In this document: positions 52,782 to 61,760 of the stretch, in pieces
Position numbering within the stretch: the first letter of the stretch is position 1
Layout: every line of letters begins with the position of its first letter
Source: Dyadobacter crusticola DSM 16708
GTDB taxonomy: Bacteria > Bacteroidota > Bacteroidia > Cytophagales > Spirosomataceae
NCBI RefSeq assembly: GCF_000701505.1
Contig: NZ_KL370788.1
Location: 1-64,000 of the forward strand
Direction of reading: 5' to 3'
DNA length: 64,000 bases
Position numbers and translations under genes: made by a program
The notes under the pieces: generated by a model
Seen by the model: only the letters and a program-made list of their open reading frames with translations
What the model was told of the DNA's origin: nothing
Database searches by the model: none

Positions 52782-53327
52782 ATGATCATGACTGAACAAC
52801 CTTCTGAAACCAACCAGGAACTACCCCGCCCGGCACTTTACATCATCGCAGCCATGAGTGAAAACAGAGTAATCGGGAAAGAAAATCACCTGCCCTGGCA
52901 CCTGCCCGACGAATGGAAACATTTCAAGGAAGTGACCGCCGATAAGGCATTTATCATGGGACGCACCAGCTTTGAGGCGCCTGACGCATTGCATTCTTCC
53001 CGGCTGAATGTAATCCTGTCTTCCAAAACTGATCAGCCGCAAACTCCGGGAACTGTGTACGCGAAAGATATTCCGCAGGCACTTGCGTTACTTTCCGGCG
53101 AAACGGAAGTATTTGTATTAGGAGGCGGGCATGTATTCACACAGATGCTGCCGCTTGCCGACAGACTATATCTGACCATTGTTCACGCCCAGCTGGAAGG
53201 CGACGCGTTTTTCCCGGTAATCAATCCGAATGAGTGGGAGCTGACTAATTCCGAGTACCACGGAGCAGATGAAGCGCATTCCTATTCGTTTTCGATGAAT
53301 TTATATGTGAGAAAAACGGCGGACTGA
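52782..53327 (+). CDS. folA: Dihydrofolate reductase
   Basis: This 181-residue enzyme reduces dihydrofolate to tetrahydrofolate with NADPH. Conserved elements are IIAAMSENRVIGKENHLPWHLPDEWKHF with the active-site Asp in LPDEW, FIMGRTSFE, NVILSS and FVLGGGHVFTQML. A short Gln/Pro-rich lead (about 17 residues) precedes the usual start of the fold. No thymidylate synthase gene is adjacent. A C25 protease gene follows after 22 bases and is probably on the same transcript. Confidence 0.95.
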   Translation: MIMTEQPSETNQELPRPALYIIAAMSENRVIGKENHLPWHLPDEWKHFKEVTADKAFIMGRTSFEAPDALHSSRLNVILSSKTDQPQTPGTVYAKDIPQALALLSGETEVFVLGGGHVFTQMLPLADRLYLTIVHAQLEGDAFFPVINPNEWELTNSEYHGADEAHSYSFSMNLYVRKTAD

Positions 53328-53349
53328 CCTGCCGGATTTTCTCAAACAA

Positions 53350-56300
53350 ATGCGCAAAAAGCTTTTACACACTATCCTTCTGTTCCTGGTCCTGAGCGCT
53401 CCAACATTCGCCCAGCAAGCTGCCGGCGACGAATGGATCAACGATCAACAGAATTATTATAAGGTCCCGATCACAAAAACAGGTTTTTACGAGCTTAGCA
53501 CTTTACAGCTTGTGAATGCAGGAATACCTGTCTCTGCTATTCCATCCAAAGCATTTCAGATTTTTACAGGCGGGAGAGAAATCCCCATTGAACTTTCACA
53601 AAATAACGACGAGCCGCTTTCAGATAACGGCTACATTCGCTTTCAAGGAAAAGGAAATGACGGCGCAAACGATACTTCGCTCTACATTCCTCCCGCATTG
53701 ATGCCGCATTCATATTACAGTCTGTATTCGGATACCGCATTCTACTATTTGACCTGGAAAATGAACGGTACAACCGGAAAAAGAACCAAATTGGCAGTCA
53801 GCGACTCAGTTTCACAGAAATTCAAAGAAATACTGCAACTATACAATTCACATTACCTGCCCGGCACATTTTACCCGAAAGGCAGCGGATTTGAAACCGG
53901 CTCTGTCCTTTCCGGCTATGACACCGGCGAAGGCTGGACGGGACCTAAACTGAAGGAAGATGAACATTTCAGGGTAAAAATTCCTACTGAAAACGCGGAT
54001 TTCGACAGGCCAGATTCTATTGCATTTGAAATGCTTCTTGCCGGTTGGTCGGCCGGGACGCATTTGTTTAAGTTTTGGTCAAAAAAGGGAGGTAGCTTGT
54101 CAAGGAAACTGGCTGATGTTCAGTTTGAAGACTACAATACGCACCTAATCCGATTGACCATCGGCCCGGCAGATCTGGATACGGCTGGTATGTTCCATGC
54201 TGCTCTGGTCCCCGCTGGCGCAGGCGGCCACCTTTCGGTTTCGTATTTTAAGCTCATTTACCCGCAGAAGCCTAACTGGGGCGATAAAATTGTTTACGAG
54301 CAACTTACCGGACTTACCCAGATGCATTTCCACAAAATGAACGCTGGGAAAGCTGACTATTTGATCATCACACATCCGTCCATGCGCATTCCGGTGCAGG
54401 GTGAAGATCCCGTAGCAGCCTATGCGAAATACCGGGCATCGCCGGCGGGCGGTAATTACAAGCCGCTCATTATTCACACAAGCGAGATCTTTGACCGGTT
54501 CAACTACGGGTTACCCGGACCAGTCGGGTTGAAAAACCTGATTGCCAAACTGGCGCCTGGCTTAAAGTTCGTGCTGCTGATCGGTAGGTCTGTGGACCCG
54601 CAAAAAGTACGAAAAATCGCAAATGCGAGGGAGGTGGACATGGTGCCCAATGCGGGCTGGCCGGGTTCAGACCTTTTGCTTGCTGTTGGTGAACAGTCTC
54701 CTGTTCCTTTGGTTCCCGTGGGGCGGATCAATGCGTCAACTTCACAACAGGTTTGGGATTATTTGCAAAAAGTAAAGGCAATGGAAGCAGAGCCGGCAGC
54801 GGCTTCGTGGCGAAAGAAGATGCTGCATTTGAGCGGCGGCAGGTCGCGGCAGGAGTTATCTGTTTTTAAAGATTATGTAAAAGGTTTTGAGCAAAAAATT
54901 TTGGGCTCATCGCTTGGCGCGGCTGTACAAACCCTTTCGAAGGAAACCGACGATCCTGTTGAAAAAGTACCATTTCACACTAAGCTGAATAAAGGAGCCG
55001 CATTGCTTACTGTTTTCGGACATTCCGGACCGGACGTCACGGATATTGATATCGGTTTTGCAAGCGACCCGGCTCAGCAGTATCACAACAAGCCATTTTT
55101 CCCAGCGATTATTGTAAATGGCTGTGCTTCCGGCAGCATCTTTTTTTCACCCAAAACCCTCAGTAGCGACTGGATATTTTCACCTGACAATGGAGCAGTT
55201 CTCTTTTTGGCGCATACTTTCAATGGTGTTTCTACTGCATTAAAACGCTACACTGATCTTTTCTATGAAGTCCTGGCCGATGCTTCGTTCGTCAGTCTTC
55301 CATTTGGAATAATCCAGCAAGAGGCAATCAGGAGAAACCTGGCAAGCGACGCAAATATTTACGATACGATCACCACCCAGCAAATGAACCTCCACGGTGA
55401 TCCCGCAATCCGCATCTTTCCCGCTCAGCTTCCGGATTATAGCATCGACTCCACTTCTCTGTTCATTTCAGATGGTGCTGGCGGGGATTTCAATGCAGAA
55501 AGTGACAGTATGTTTGTTCAACTGGCTGTTCAAAACAACGGAAGGTACCGACAAGAGCGATATAGTTTCTCCTTCCGCCTGCTCCGTGACTCCGCCGTTC
55601 TTGCTGAATATAAATTCGAGCGAGAGGCTGCACCAGTATCAGATACGCTGCAAATTTCTGTTCCTAATCACTTGCGGTTAAATGATACCGATTTGCTGGA
55701 ATTCGAGGTTGACGAAGGCCGGTTGCTGGTCGAAGAGAATGAGGGAAATAACCGGTATGCTGTCCGCATTGTTGAGCTGAAAAACAGTGCTACCCAACCC
55801 GACAAAAGCCCGCCGGTGCTACTCGTGAAGCTTGATGGAAGGTTTATTGAAAATGAAGACCTGATTTCCAGGGAAGCTGAAATCGAACTCTCCTTAACAG
55901 ATCTCCATGCCATCGCAGCCAGAGAAGATACTGCCGGCATTGTGATGTGGATCAAACCTTTATGCGACAGCTGCGAGGAGTACAGATTGTATTTAAATGG
56001 CGCTACCTGGCGGAACGCAGACCCCGCGCATTTTTATTTAACTACAAAACTACCAGCTAACCTCGCTCCCGGAAGATACCTTTTGACAGTCCGCGCGAGG
56101 GATTTGGATGGTAATTTTGCTCCCGATTACCAGATTATCTTTAATATTTCTGAAAAACCTGCGATCAGCCGCATTGAACTTACACCTAACCCGGCTACAA
56201 AAGCGTTTACATTCAAAGTGACAATCTCTGGTCCGAAAGCGCCAGACAAGGCAGCATTGATGATTACTGACCTTTCCGGACGAACAATATCGACCATGCA

Positions 56301-56457
56301 ACTGAGTCCGCATATCGGACGAAATGAGTGGTTTTGGGAGCCCAAGAACCTTGCAGCGGGTGTATATATCTACATCATCTCTTTCAGCGAGCGTCTACCT
56401 ACATTTTCACCGGCGGCGGAAAGCAAGGTGAGCGGCAGATTATTATGGTTTCCTTAA
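53350..56457 (+). CDS. C25 (gingipain-like) cysteine protease with T9SS sorting domain
   Basis: This 1035-residue protein has a signal peptide (ending APTFAQ), beta-rich N-terminal domains, a peptidase C25 domain (about 350-680) with catalytic His558 in FGHSG and Cys592 in VNGCASG, and C-terminal Ig-like and type IX secretion sorting domains (LTPNPATKAF ... LAAGVYIY). It is PorU-like: PorU is the T9SS sortase that removes sorting domains, and a second PorU-type protein occurs in some Cytophagales. Sortase or substrate status cannot be decided from the sequence. PorV is encoded at the other end of this window. Confidence 0.85.
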   Translation: MRKKLLHTILLFLVLSAPTFAQQAAGDEWINDQQNYYKVPITKTGFYELSTLQLVNAGIPVSAIPSKAFQIFTGGREIPIELSQNNDEPLSDNGYIRFQGKGNDGANDTSLYIPPALMPHSYYSLYSDTAFYYLTWKMNGTTGKRTKLAVSDSVSQKFKEILQLYNSHYLPGTFYPKGSGFETGSVLSGYDTGEGWTGPKLKEDEHFRVKIPTENADFDRPDSIAFEMLLAGWSAGTHLFKFWSKKGGSLSRKLADVQFEDYNTHLIRLTIGPADLDTAGMFHAALVPAGAGGHLSVSYFKLIYPQKPNWGDKIVYEQLTGLTQMHFHKMNAGKADYLIITHPSMRIPVQGEDPVAAYAKYRASPAGGNYKPLIIHTSEIFDRFNYGLPGPVGLKNLIAKLAPGLKFVLLIGRSVDPQKVRKIANAREVDMVPNAGWPGSDLLLAVGEQSPVPLVPVGRINASTSQQVWDYLQKVKAMEAEPAAASWRKKMLHLSGGRSRQELSVFKDYVKGFEQKILGSSLGAAVQTLSKETDDPVEKVPFHTKLNKGAALLTVFGHSGPDVTDIDIGFASDPAQQYHNKPFFPAIIVNGCASGSIFFSPKTLSSDWIFSPDNGAVLFLAHTFNGVSTALKRYTDLFYEVLADASFVSLPFGIIQQEAIRRNLASDANIYDTITTQQMNLHGDPAIRIFPAQLPDYSIDSTSLFISDGAGGDFNAESDSMFVQLAVQNNGRYRQERYSFSFRLLRDSAVLAEYKFEREAAPVSDTLQISVPNHLRLNDTDLLEFEVDEGRLLVEENEGNNRYAVRIVELKNSATQPDKSPPVLLVKLDGRFIENEDLISREAEIELSLTDLHAIAAREDTAGIVMWIKPLCDSCEEYRLYLNGATWRNADPAHFYLTTKLPANLAPGRYLLTVRARDLDGNFAPDYQIIFNISEKPAISRIELTPNPATKAFTFKVTISGPKAPDKAALMITDLSGRTISTMQLSPHIGRNEWFWEPKNLAAGVYIYIISFSERLPTFSPAAESKVSGRLLWFP

Positions 56458-56481
56458 AGATTTCTTTCGGCAAAAACTTCT

Positions 56482-56489
56482 TATTTTTG
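56482..56489 (+). promoter_or_regulatory. Candidate -7 box for the DUF4290 gene
   Basis: TATTTTTG matches TAnnTTTG perfectly, 25 bases upstream of the TTG start. The -33 element is weak. Confidence 0.45.
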
Positions 56490-56514
56490 TCCATTACATA
56501 AATAATCCAAAGTT

Positions 56515-57237
56515 TTGAAAGAATACGGTAGTAACGTACAAAAGCTTGCCGACCACATTGTTAAAATGGAGGATAAGGCAAAACGCAATCTTTACGCACA
56601 CATCCTGATCGAATTAATGCGGCAGATCCATCCCAACATGAGGGATAATCAGGATTACACTAATAAATTGTGGGATGACCTGTACATTATTTCCGGCTTT
56701 GAGCTCGACGTCGACAGCCCATTCCCGCCGCCTTCACCGGAGGCACTTGGTAAAAAGCCTCTTAAAGTAGGCTACAATCAGCAAAACCTGACTTATCGTC
56801 ACTACGGCAAAAATATCGAGCTACTGCTAGAAAAGGCAATCCAAACTGAAAACAAAGAGGACAGACTTGCTTTTGTTTCCTACATATTCCGGTTGATGCG
56901 CTCGTTTTTTAATGCCTGGAACAAAGACAATCCCGAGGATAGCGTGTTACTGGGCCAACTTGAACAACTGAGTAAAGGCGCTTTGACAGAAGAAATCGAG
57001 TACATTCGTCAAAATGGGCCAGTTGATGCTGCTCCAAAAGACCGCAACAATAATGGCGGGGGACAGGAAAGAAACCGCGGTAACCACGCCGGCGGAGGCT
57101 TCAAAGCGCAGGCCAATCACAATTCGGAACGCCAGGGTGGAAATACCCAGGGTAATCCCAACAGAAACAGGCCGAACAAATTTGCCGGCCGCAACGGTAA
57201 CAACAACCGTAATAACCGCAAAAAATCCGGAATGTAA
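56515..57237 (+). CDS. DUF4290 family protein with N/G/R-rich tail
   Basis: This 240-residue protein begins with TTG (56515); the DUF4290 core starts at once (KEYGSNVQKLADHIV), and the next Met is 17 codons inside it, so a TTG start is likely. The core is about 170 residues. The C-terminal about 65 residues are disordered, with many Asn, Gly and Arg (NNNGGGQERNRGNHAGG), as in RNA-binding tails. The domain function is unknown. murA starts 40 bases downstream on the same strand. Confidence 0.82.
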   Translation: MKEYGSNVQKLADHIVKMEDKAKRNLYAHILIELMRQIHPNMRDNQDYTNKLWDDLYIISGFELDVDSPFPPPSPEALGKKPLKVGYNQQNLTYRHYGKNIELLLEKAIQTENKEDRLAFVSYIFRLMRSFFNAWNKDNPEDSVLLGQLEQLSKGALTEEIEYIRQNGPVDAAPKDRNNNGGGQERNRGNHAGGGFKAQANHNSERQGGNTQGNPNRNRPNKFAGRNGNNNRNNRKKSGM

Positions 57238-57277
57238 ATTCCGGTGCATTGTATTTCTTCAACTGCCCAAACCAATC

Positions 57278-58585
57278 ATGGCTTCATTTAAAATAACCGG
57301 GGATAGACGTCTCAAGGGTGAAATCGTACCGCAGGGAGCAAAAAACGAAGCGCTTCAAATTATCTGCGCCGTACTCCTGACCGAAGAACCAGTAACAATC
57401 CATAACATTCCCGATATCCGGGACGTCAATCAGCTGATCAACCTGCTCGGCGATCTCGGCGTGCGCCGCACCAGGCTGAGTGACAGCTCGATCCGGTTTG
57501 AAGCGAGTGAGATTAATCTCGATTACCTCGAATCTGACTCGTTTCGCCAGAAAGCGGCCGCATTAAGAGGCTCCGTTATGCTTCTTGGCCCGATGCTGGC
57601 CCGCTTCCGGAAAGGAAGAATTCCACGGCCGGGAGGAGATAAAATTGGTCGCCGCCGGCTGGACACCCACTTTCTAGGCTTCGAAAAATTAGGAGCAGAA
57701 TTCAGTTACGACGAAGAGGACGGGGGTTTCTACAAAGTCGATGCAGCGAACCTGAAAGGAACGTATATGCTGCTGGACGAAGCCTCGGTGACCGGAACAG
57801 CGAATGTGTTAATGGCGGCAGTAATGGCGGAAGGAACTACGACCATCTACAATGCAGCCTGCGAGCCTTACCTGCAGCAGCTTTGTAAAATGCTGAACAG
57901 AATGGGCGCAAAAATCTCAGGTATCGCTTCCAACTTGCTTGTAGTGGAAGGTGTAAGTGAACTGAAAGGCACTGAACATACGATGTTGCCCGATATGATC
58001 GAGATTGGCAGCTTTATTGGTCTTGCTGCCATGACGCAGTCAGAAATAACGATAAAAAATTGCCAAATTCCTCAGCTGGGCATTATACCTGATGTTTTTC
58101 AAAGATTAGGTATCAAAATGGAATTTCGCGGAGATGACATTTTCATTCCTGCGCAGGAACATTACCGCATTGAGAATTACCTGGACGGATCGACATTGTC
58201 TGTCGCTGACGCGCCCTGGCCTGGCTTTACGCCCGACTTGCTGAGTATTATCCTGGTAACAGCTACCCAGGCCCAAGGCACCGTGCTGGTTCACCAGAAA
58301 ATGTTTGAAAGCCGGTTGTTCTTTGTAGATAAGCTGATCGAAATGGGTGCGCAGATCATTCTTTGCGATCCTCACCGTGCTACGGTAATAGGGCACAACC
58401 GCGAGACACAGCTAAGAGGAATCCGCATGACCTCCCCTGATATCCGCGCCGGAGTTGCATTGCTGATCGCAGCAATGTCTGCAAAAGGGGTGAGTATCAT
58501 CGACAACATCGAACAAATCGACCGCGGCTACCAGAACATCGATACAAGGTTGAATGCGATCGGTGCGGAGATTGTGAGATTGTAA
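57278..58585 (+). CDS. murA: UDP-N-acetylglucosamine 1-carboxyvinyltransferase with Asp at the catalytic Cys position
   Basis: The start is set at ATG 57278 (MASFKITGDRRLKG); a longer in-frame reading upstream overlaps DUF4290. The 435-residue enzyme makes the first committed step of peptidoglycan synthesis from phosphoenolpyruvate. The inside-out barrel repeats, QGAKNEAL with Lys22, and the loop PRPGGDKIGRRRLDTH are visible. The usual catalytic Cys (Cys115 of Escherichia coli) is Asp121 here, as in known naturally fosfomycin-insensitive MurA enzymes. An AGCTTTTAGC-type repeat follows its stop directly. Confidence 0.95.
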   Translation: MASFKITGDRRLKGEIVPQGAKNEALQIICAVLLTEEPVTIHNIPDIRDVNQLINLLGDLGVRRTRLSDSSIRFEASEINLDYLESDSFRQKAAALRGSVMLLGPMLARFRKGRIPRPGGDKIGRRRLDTHFLGFEKLGAEFSYDEEDGGFYKVDAANLKGTYMLLDEASVTGTANVLMAAVMAEGTTTIYNAACEPYLQQLCKMLNRMGAKISGIASNLLVVEGVSELKGTEHTMLPDMIEIGSFIGLAAMTQSEITIKNCQIPQLGIIPDVFQRLGIKMEFRGDDIFIPAQEHYRIENYLDGSTLSVADAPWPGFTPDLLSIILVTATQAQGTVLVHQKMFESRLFFVDKLIEMGAQIILCDPHRATVIGHNRETQLRGIRMTSPDIRAGVALLIAAMSAKGVSIIDNIEQIDRGYQNIDTRLNAIGAEIVRL

Positions 58586-58587
58586 GC

Positions 58588-58619
58588 TTTTAGCTGTTGG
58601 CCATTAGCTGTTAGCCCTG
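58588..58619. repeat. AGCTTTTAGC-type repeat after murA
   Basis: The TAA of murA is followed at once by GCTTTTAGCTGTTGGCC, the same family as at 31564 and 31708. Confidence 0.65.
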
Positions 58620-58678
58620 ACAGTTTAAGCGCAGTCTGCGTTTATATCGTTCCGATCGATAAGTGGCACAATACCGTT

Positions 58679-58751
58679 AGAGAATTATAGCAATAAACAA
58701 GGTTGTCCGTTGAAGGATCTCTTGTTTATTGCTATTGTTTTATAGTTCTCT
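58679..58751. repeat. Long imperfect inverted repeat ending at the start codon of a membrane protein gene
   Basis: Perfect 15-bp arms (58687-58701 and 58721-58735) are extended outward by further pairing of AGAGAATTATA with TATAGTTCTCT across a 5-base bulge. The right end is one base before the ATG at 58752, so the stem may hide the translation start. Confidence 0.75.
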
Positions 58752-59048
58752 ATGGCAAAAGATTTTCGTCGTACCAGATTTGTGATAATTTTTTCTTTGC
58801 TAACATCTGCCTCTGCATTCACTTTTATAAGTGCTTGGAAGAGAGAGGAAGGTACTTCTGATAACAGCACACTTTCAAATTTCTTTGCTGACTCTTTTTC
58901 AATCTTTCGTTTTCCAGTACACACGCTCTTATTAGATCGCCTTGAAAGTCAGGATGGAGGTGCCTTCCTATTAGGACTTGTCGTCAATGTTGCTGTTTAT
59001 ACCGTAATAATTGAAATATTACTTTCCCGAGTAATTCGTAAAAAGTAA
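58752..59048 (+). CDS. Small membrane protein (tandem paralogue 1)
   Basis: This 98-residue protein is not recognised. It has an N-terminal basic stretch, a first membrane helix (VIIFSLLTSASAFTFISAW), a short loop with NFFADSFSIFRFPVHTLL and a second helix (GLVVNVAVYTVIIEILL) followed by a basic end, suggesting two transmembrane segments with both ends inside. The next gene is similar in layout (IFRFPVHTLL versus ILRFPSHPLL). The start is preceded by a long hairpin. Base composition is AT-rich. Confidence 0.6.
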   Translation: MAKDFRRTRFVIIFSLLTSASAFTFISAWKREEGTSDNSTLSNFFADSFSIFRFPVHTLLLDRLESQDGGAFLLGLVVNVAVYTVIIEILLSRVIRKK

Positions 59049-59118
59049 GCGTATTTACGAACGAAATTAGTACTTCGTAATTGTCAGCTCTAACAATATC
59101 TCTCTTCTAGGTACATAA

Positions 59119-59466
59119 ATGGCTCCCAAGAAAATTAACCTAAAAAGATTTGCAGCAATTACGATCTTTGTCTTTTTAGTAACTCTGTTTGCACTTTACA
59201 AAATATGGACAGAGGCTCAGAGAGATCAAGATAATTCCTGGGTTACCGATTTTATTTCTAAAACTTATCTTATACTTCGGTTCCCTTCACATCCACTTCT
59301 AGGATACATCTTGTCTTTTTTCAATGAAGAATGGGTGAGCCATCTTTCTGAAATCCTATTTTTCCCAGGACTAATTTTTAATGCTATGTTTTACGGCTTT
59401 CTAGCTGAATGCATAATACAAAACTTCTGTTCGCCGTCTAAGTTAAGAAGCTACTTCCTCTTATAA
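59119..59466 (+). CDS. Small membrane protein (tandem paralogue 2)
   Basis: This 115-residue protein is not recognised. It has a first helix (AAITIFVFLVTLFALYKIW), a motif LILRFPSHPLLGYIL shared with the preceding gene, and a second hydrophobic segment (LFFPGLIFNAMFYGFLAECII). The shared R-F-P-x-H motif and two-helix plan suggest tandem duplication followed by divergence. Its 3' end overlaps the convergent DUF1080 gene by 16 bases. No function is proposed. Confidence 0.6.
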   Translation: MAPKKINLKRFAAITIFVFLVTLFALYKIWTEAQRDQDNSWVTDFISKTYLILRFPSHPLLGYILSFFNEEWVSHLSEILFFPGLIFNAMFYGFLAECIIQNFCSPSKLRSYFLL

Positions 59467-60305
59467 CTACACTTACTATTATCCGCCTTCACGAAATAAG
59501 TCTTGTAATTACTCGCTTTCGGATCCATGCAGCCTTTCAGATCCAGGATTTCTACTTTCCTGAACTCTACAGGGTGGCTTTCGCTTTGCAGGGAGATTGA
59601 ACCGTGATCGAGTAATTTACCCGCGATCATCAGGGAAGGATCATTTCCGCTTACGTTTCCTCCGCCAAGCTGTGGCTTGTTGTATTCCAGTACCATTTCG
59701 CCATTTGCAAAGTGCTGAATGAGTGAATCGCCGAGTACAAGCACCTCCGCTTTTACCCATTGATCCCCATTGTAAGTCTTCGATTTAGAATTAATGCAAT
59801 GTTGGGTGATCAGCTTTCCGTCCATTACCACGTTGGTTCCCGGCGTACAAAGGTTGCAGGTAGTACGTACCTTATCGTTGCCGCCCAGCAGCTGCACCTC
59901 AATGGAGGCAGGAAAATCCTGGTCTTTGCCCATTGTTGCTGCGGGCTGCCCGTGTACCATGATTCCACTGTTTCGCCACGCCCAGCCTTCGCCTTTTGGC
60001 GCTTGCTCGCCTACAAAGCGGTACTCTACTGAAATGCGGTAATACGAAAAATCCCCTTTGTAAAAGATATGACCGTATTTTTGTTTGAAATCATCATACT
60101 TGTCATACCGCACTACCATTTTCCCATCCTCAACCCTGAAAGTGTTGTTGTAATTGTCGTTTAACTCATACCCACGGATTTTGATATCCCACCCGTCGAG
60201 GTTCTTTCCATTAAAAAGCTGCTTCCATTCCTGCTTGTCGGCATTCTTTTGCGCAGATACACTCAGCCAGATCAGGCTGAAAAGCATGGTTAATTGTACT
60301 TTCAT
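59451..60305 (-). CDS. DUF1080 family protein (3-keto-disaccharide hydrolase-like)
   Basis: The start is set at the ATG giving MKVQLTMLFSLIWLSVSAQ, a signal peptide; an upstream ATG 20 codons earlier would bury it. The 284-residue secreted protein has a DUF1080 concanavalin-like domain, with WKQLFNGKNLDGWDIK, NSGIMVHG and GDQWVKAEV. DUF1080 proteins are described as 3-keto-glucoside hydrolases or lyases acting on oxidised sugars. The Gfo/Idh/MocA and ThuA proteins of this window fit the same kind of chemistry (inference). Confidence 0.87.
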   Translation of the reverse strand: MKVQLTMLFSLIWLSVSAQKNADKQEWKQLFNGKNLDGWDIKIRGYELNDNYNNTFRVEDGKMVVRYDKYDDFKQKYGHIFYKGDFSYYRISVEYRFVGEQAPKGEGWAWRNSGIMVHGQPAATMGKDQDFPASIEVQLLGGNDKVRTTCNLCTPGTNVVMDGKLITQHCINSKSKTYNGDQWVKAEVLVLGDSLIQHFANGEMVLEYNKPQLGGGNVSGNDPSLMIAGKLLDHGSISLQSESHPVEFRKVEILDLKGCMDPKASNYKTYFVKADNSKCSYKRK

Positions 60306-60437
60306 CTGGTAAATAGTTTTAAGAGTTTTGGCCAGGTTTTTATGCATATAAACTAAACATTTCACCGCATTGCCGGGTAAATATAGTTACTTCGTTTTTA
60401 TTCGTCTCCTGCCAAATTCATTACGTTAGAAGATTTC

Positions 60438-61760
60438 ATGAGCCTGACAAAAAAAGAGAAGATCACACTATTCTGGTTTCGCCGCGACTTACGTCTGGAT
60501 GATAATGCCGGCCTCTATTATGCGTTGAAGTCGCAATATCCCGTTATACCGCTATTTATCTTCGACAGGAACATTCTTGATGATGTCGACAAAAAAGACC
60601 CCCGCATTACATTTATTTACGACGCAATCGAAAAGATAAGGAAAGAGCTGAAACAGTACGGTTCAGATATGCTGGTCTATTACGACTATCCATTGAAAGT
60701 ATGGAAGCGGCTTAGTGAAGAGTTCGATATTGCCGAAGTATACACCAATACAGATTATGAACCTTACGCGCTCGAAAGGGACCGGGAGGTTTTCAATATT
60801 TTGAGGGAAAAGAAGACGGTTTTTAAAACGGTGAAGGACCAGGTAATCTTCGAAAAGCGAGAGATCCTGTCTGGCCAGAATACGCCTTACACTGTATTCA
60901 CACCTTATAGTCGCGCGTGGAAAGAGAAACTGAATGACTTCTACCTTTCATCCTACCCCACCAAGAAGTACCTGAAAAATCTTCAAAGGTGGAGTGGCTC
61001 CGAAACTCCTACCGTACAGGAAATGGGCTTTGAAGTCTCTGATTATGATTTCCCGGACGAAGAAGTAAGTGAAACGCTTTTGCAGGATTATGCAGAGAAG
61101 CGCGATTTCCCCGCGGAGCAGGCAACCAGCCGGATTGGTATACACCTTCGTTTTGGCACAGTAAGTATCCGAAAGCTGGCGCGAAAAGCAAATGAGCACA
61201 GCGCTGTTTATCTGAGTGAACTGATCTGGCGGGATTTCTATCAGCAAATACTATCTAATTTCCCCGAAGTAGGTAAAGGAAAGGCATTCAGAAGCGCGTA
61301 CGATCAAATAAACTGGCGCTATGATAAAGATGATTTTAAGAAATGGTGTGAGGGAAAAACGGGCTACCCGCTGGTGGACGCAGGAATGCGGCAACTGAAT
61401 GCGATCGGCTTCATGCATAACCGCGTCAGAATGGTAACTGCCAGCTTTTTATCCAAACATTTATTAATTGACTGGCGGTTGGGAGAAGCTTACTTCGCCG
61501 AAAAACTGCTTGATTATGATCTGGCGGCCAATAATGGGGGCTGGCAATGGGCAGCAGGATCAGGCACTGACGCGGCGCCTTACTTCCGCATTTTCAATCC
61601 GGCTGCACAGGCCCAACGCTTTGATCCAAAAGGAGAATATATCAAAAAGTGGGTACCTGAAATAGGAACAGCAGCGTATCCCGAGCCAATGGTCGACCAC
61701 AAAATGGCCCGGGAAAGATGCCTCGAAGCTTACAAAAAGGCGCTTGGCAATGCGAGGTAG
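60438..61760 (+). CDS. phrB: Deoxyribodipyrimidine photolyase (cryptochrome/photolyase family)
   Basis: This 440-residue flavoprotein has the N-terminal DNA_photolyase antenna domain (LFWFRRDLRLDDNAGLYYAL) and the C-terminal FAD-binding helical domain with SELIWRDFYQQ, LVDAGMRQLNAIGFMHNR and GGWQWAAGSGTDAAPYFRIF. These signatures are those of class I cyclobutane pyrimidine dimer photolyases, which use blue light to repair UV damage. No photolyase-linked partner gene is adjacent. Its substrate type (CPD or 6-4) is inferred from the sequence motifs only. Confidence 0.92.
   Translation: MSLTKKEKITLFWFRRDLRLDDNAGLYYALKSQYPVIPLFIFDRNILDDVDKKDPRITFIYDAIEKIRKELKQYGSDMLVYYDYPLKVWKRLSEEFDIAEVYTNTDYEPYALERDREVFNILREKKTVFKTVKDQVIFEKREILSGQNTPYTVFTPYSRAWKEKLNDFYLSSYPTKKYLKNLQRWSGSETPTVQEMGFEVSDYDFPDEEVSETLLQDYAEKRDFPAEQATSRIGIHLRFGTVSIRKLARKANEHSAVYLSELIWRDFYQQILSNFPEVGKGKAFRSAYDQINWRYDKDDFKKWCEGKTGYPLVDAGMRQLNAIGFMHNRVRMVTASFLSKHLLIDWRLGEAYFAEKLLDYDLAANNGGWQWAAGSGTDAAPYFRIFNPAAQAQRFDPKGEYIKKWVPEIGTAAYPEPMVDHKMARERCLEAYKKALGNAR

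Noticed and set aside
57014..57277. Upstream in-frame extension of MurA
   Set aside because: It overlaps the DUF4290 tail in another frame, is Thr/Arg-rich without similarity to MurA, and the ATG at 57278 gives the normal MurA N-terminus.
58685..58924. 79-codon frame on the minus strand opposite the first small membrane protein
   Set aside because: It overlaps the inverted repeat and lacks motifs; the plus-strand reading gives two clear membrane helices and a similar neighbour.
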